A stretch of DNA of 64,000 bases from Diadema setosum (Eukaryota; Echinodermata; Echinoidea; Diadematoida; Diadematidae), in the NCBI GenBank assembly GCA_033980235.1, contig CM067072.1, positions 26,194,192 to 26,258,191 on the forward strand, given 5' to 3'; not shown here. Positions within the stretch are counted from its first letter, which is position 1. More notes on this DNA, generated by a model. That model was not told the origin of the DNA, did not search any database, and saw nothing but the letters and a program-made list of their open reading frames with translations.

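Overview
This is eukaryotic, metazoan DNA: AT-rich, intron-dense, with GT-AG introns, short phase-1 EGF exons, many microsatellites, tRNA-derived SINEs, MITEs, an LTR and a Penelope-like element. The gene families and repeat types suggest a marine invertebrate deuterostome, most likely an echinoderm. That placement is inference; no species is named.

Two genes are supported, both on the minus strand. (1) Bases 1-1114 hold a class A GPCR open reading frame running from its start Met through TM6, with the C-terminus beyond the left edge. (2) Bases 7192 to beyond 64000 hold a single giant MUC4-like transmembrane mucin. I assembled 50 exons whose splice phases agree throughout. They give 2841 residues plus a stop codon; the N-terminus lies beyond the right edge. 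From N to C the protein has Thr/Ser-rich mucin exons, a sushi-like module, two EGFs, NIDO, AMOP and vWD (with a GDPH motif), a linker and a thrombospondin-like EGF region, about 18 EGF modules, a SEA domain, three EGFs, a Thr-rich linker, a second SEA-like domain, one TM helix, and a cytoplasmic tail of about 140 residues ending in three tyrosines.

The rest of the window is introns and an intergenic region of about 6 kb, filled with mobile DNA. It includes four copies of a palindromic TTAA-flanked MITE, a piggyBac-like MITE, a solo LTR nested in the end of a TA-flanked MITE, a scrambled Penelope-like retroelement, a LINE remnant, and SINEs. There are also three copies of a long repeat carrying TGACCT arrays, a TIR element with a THAP-like fragment, and a 3.5 kb multi-level palindrome in intron 11. 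Introns not itemised below hold only AT-rich unique sequence and short simple repeats as far as I can see.

No RNA polymerase III gene that looks functional, no CRISPR array and no prokaryotic feature was seen. I did not find a clearly new biological system. The most noteworthy items are the mucin architecture, the GPCR without the canonical disulfide cysteines, the composite palindrome, and the dense nuclear-receptor-like half-sites in a repeat family.
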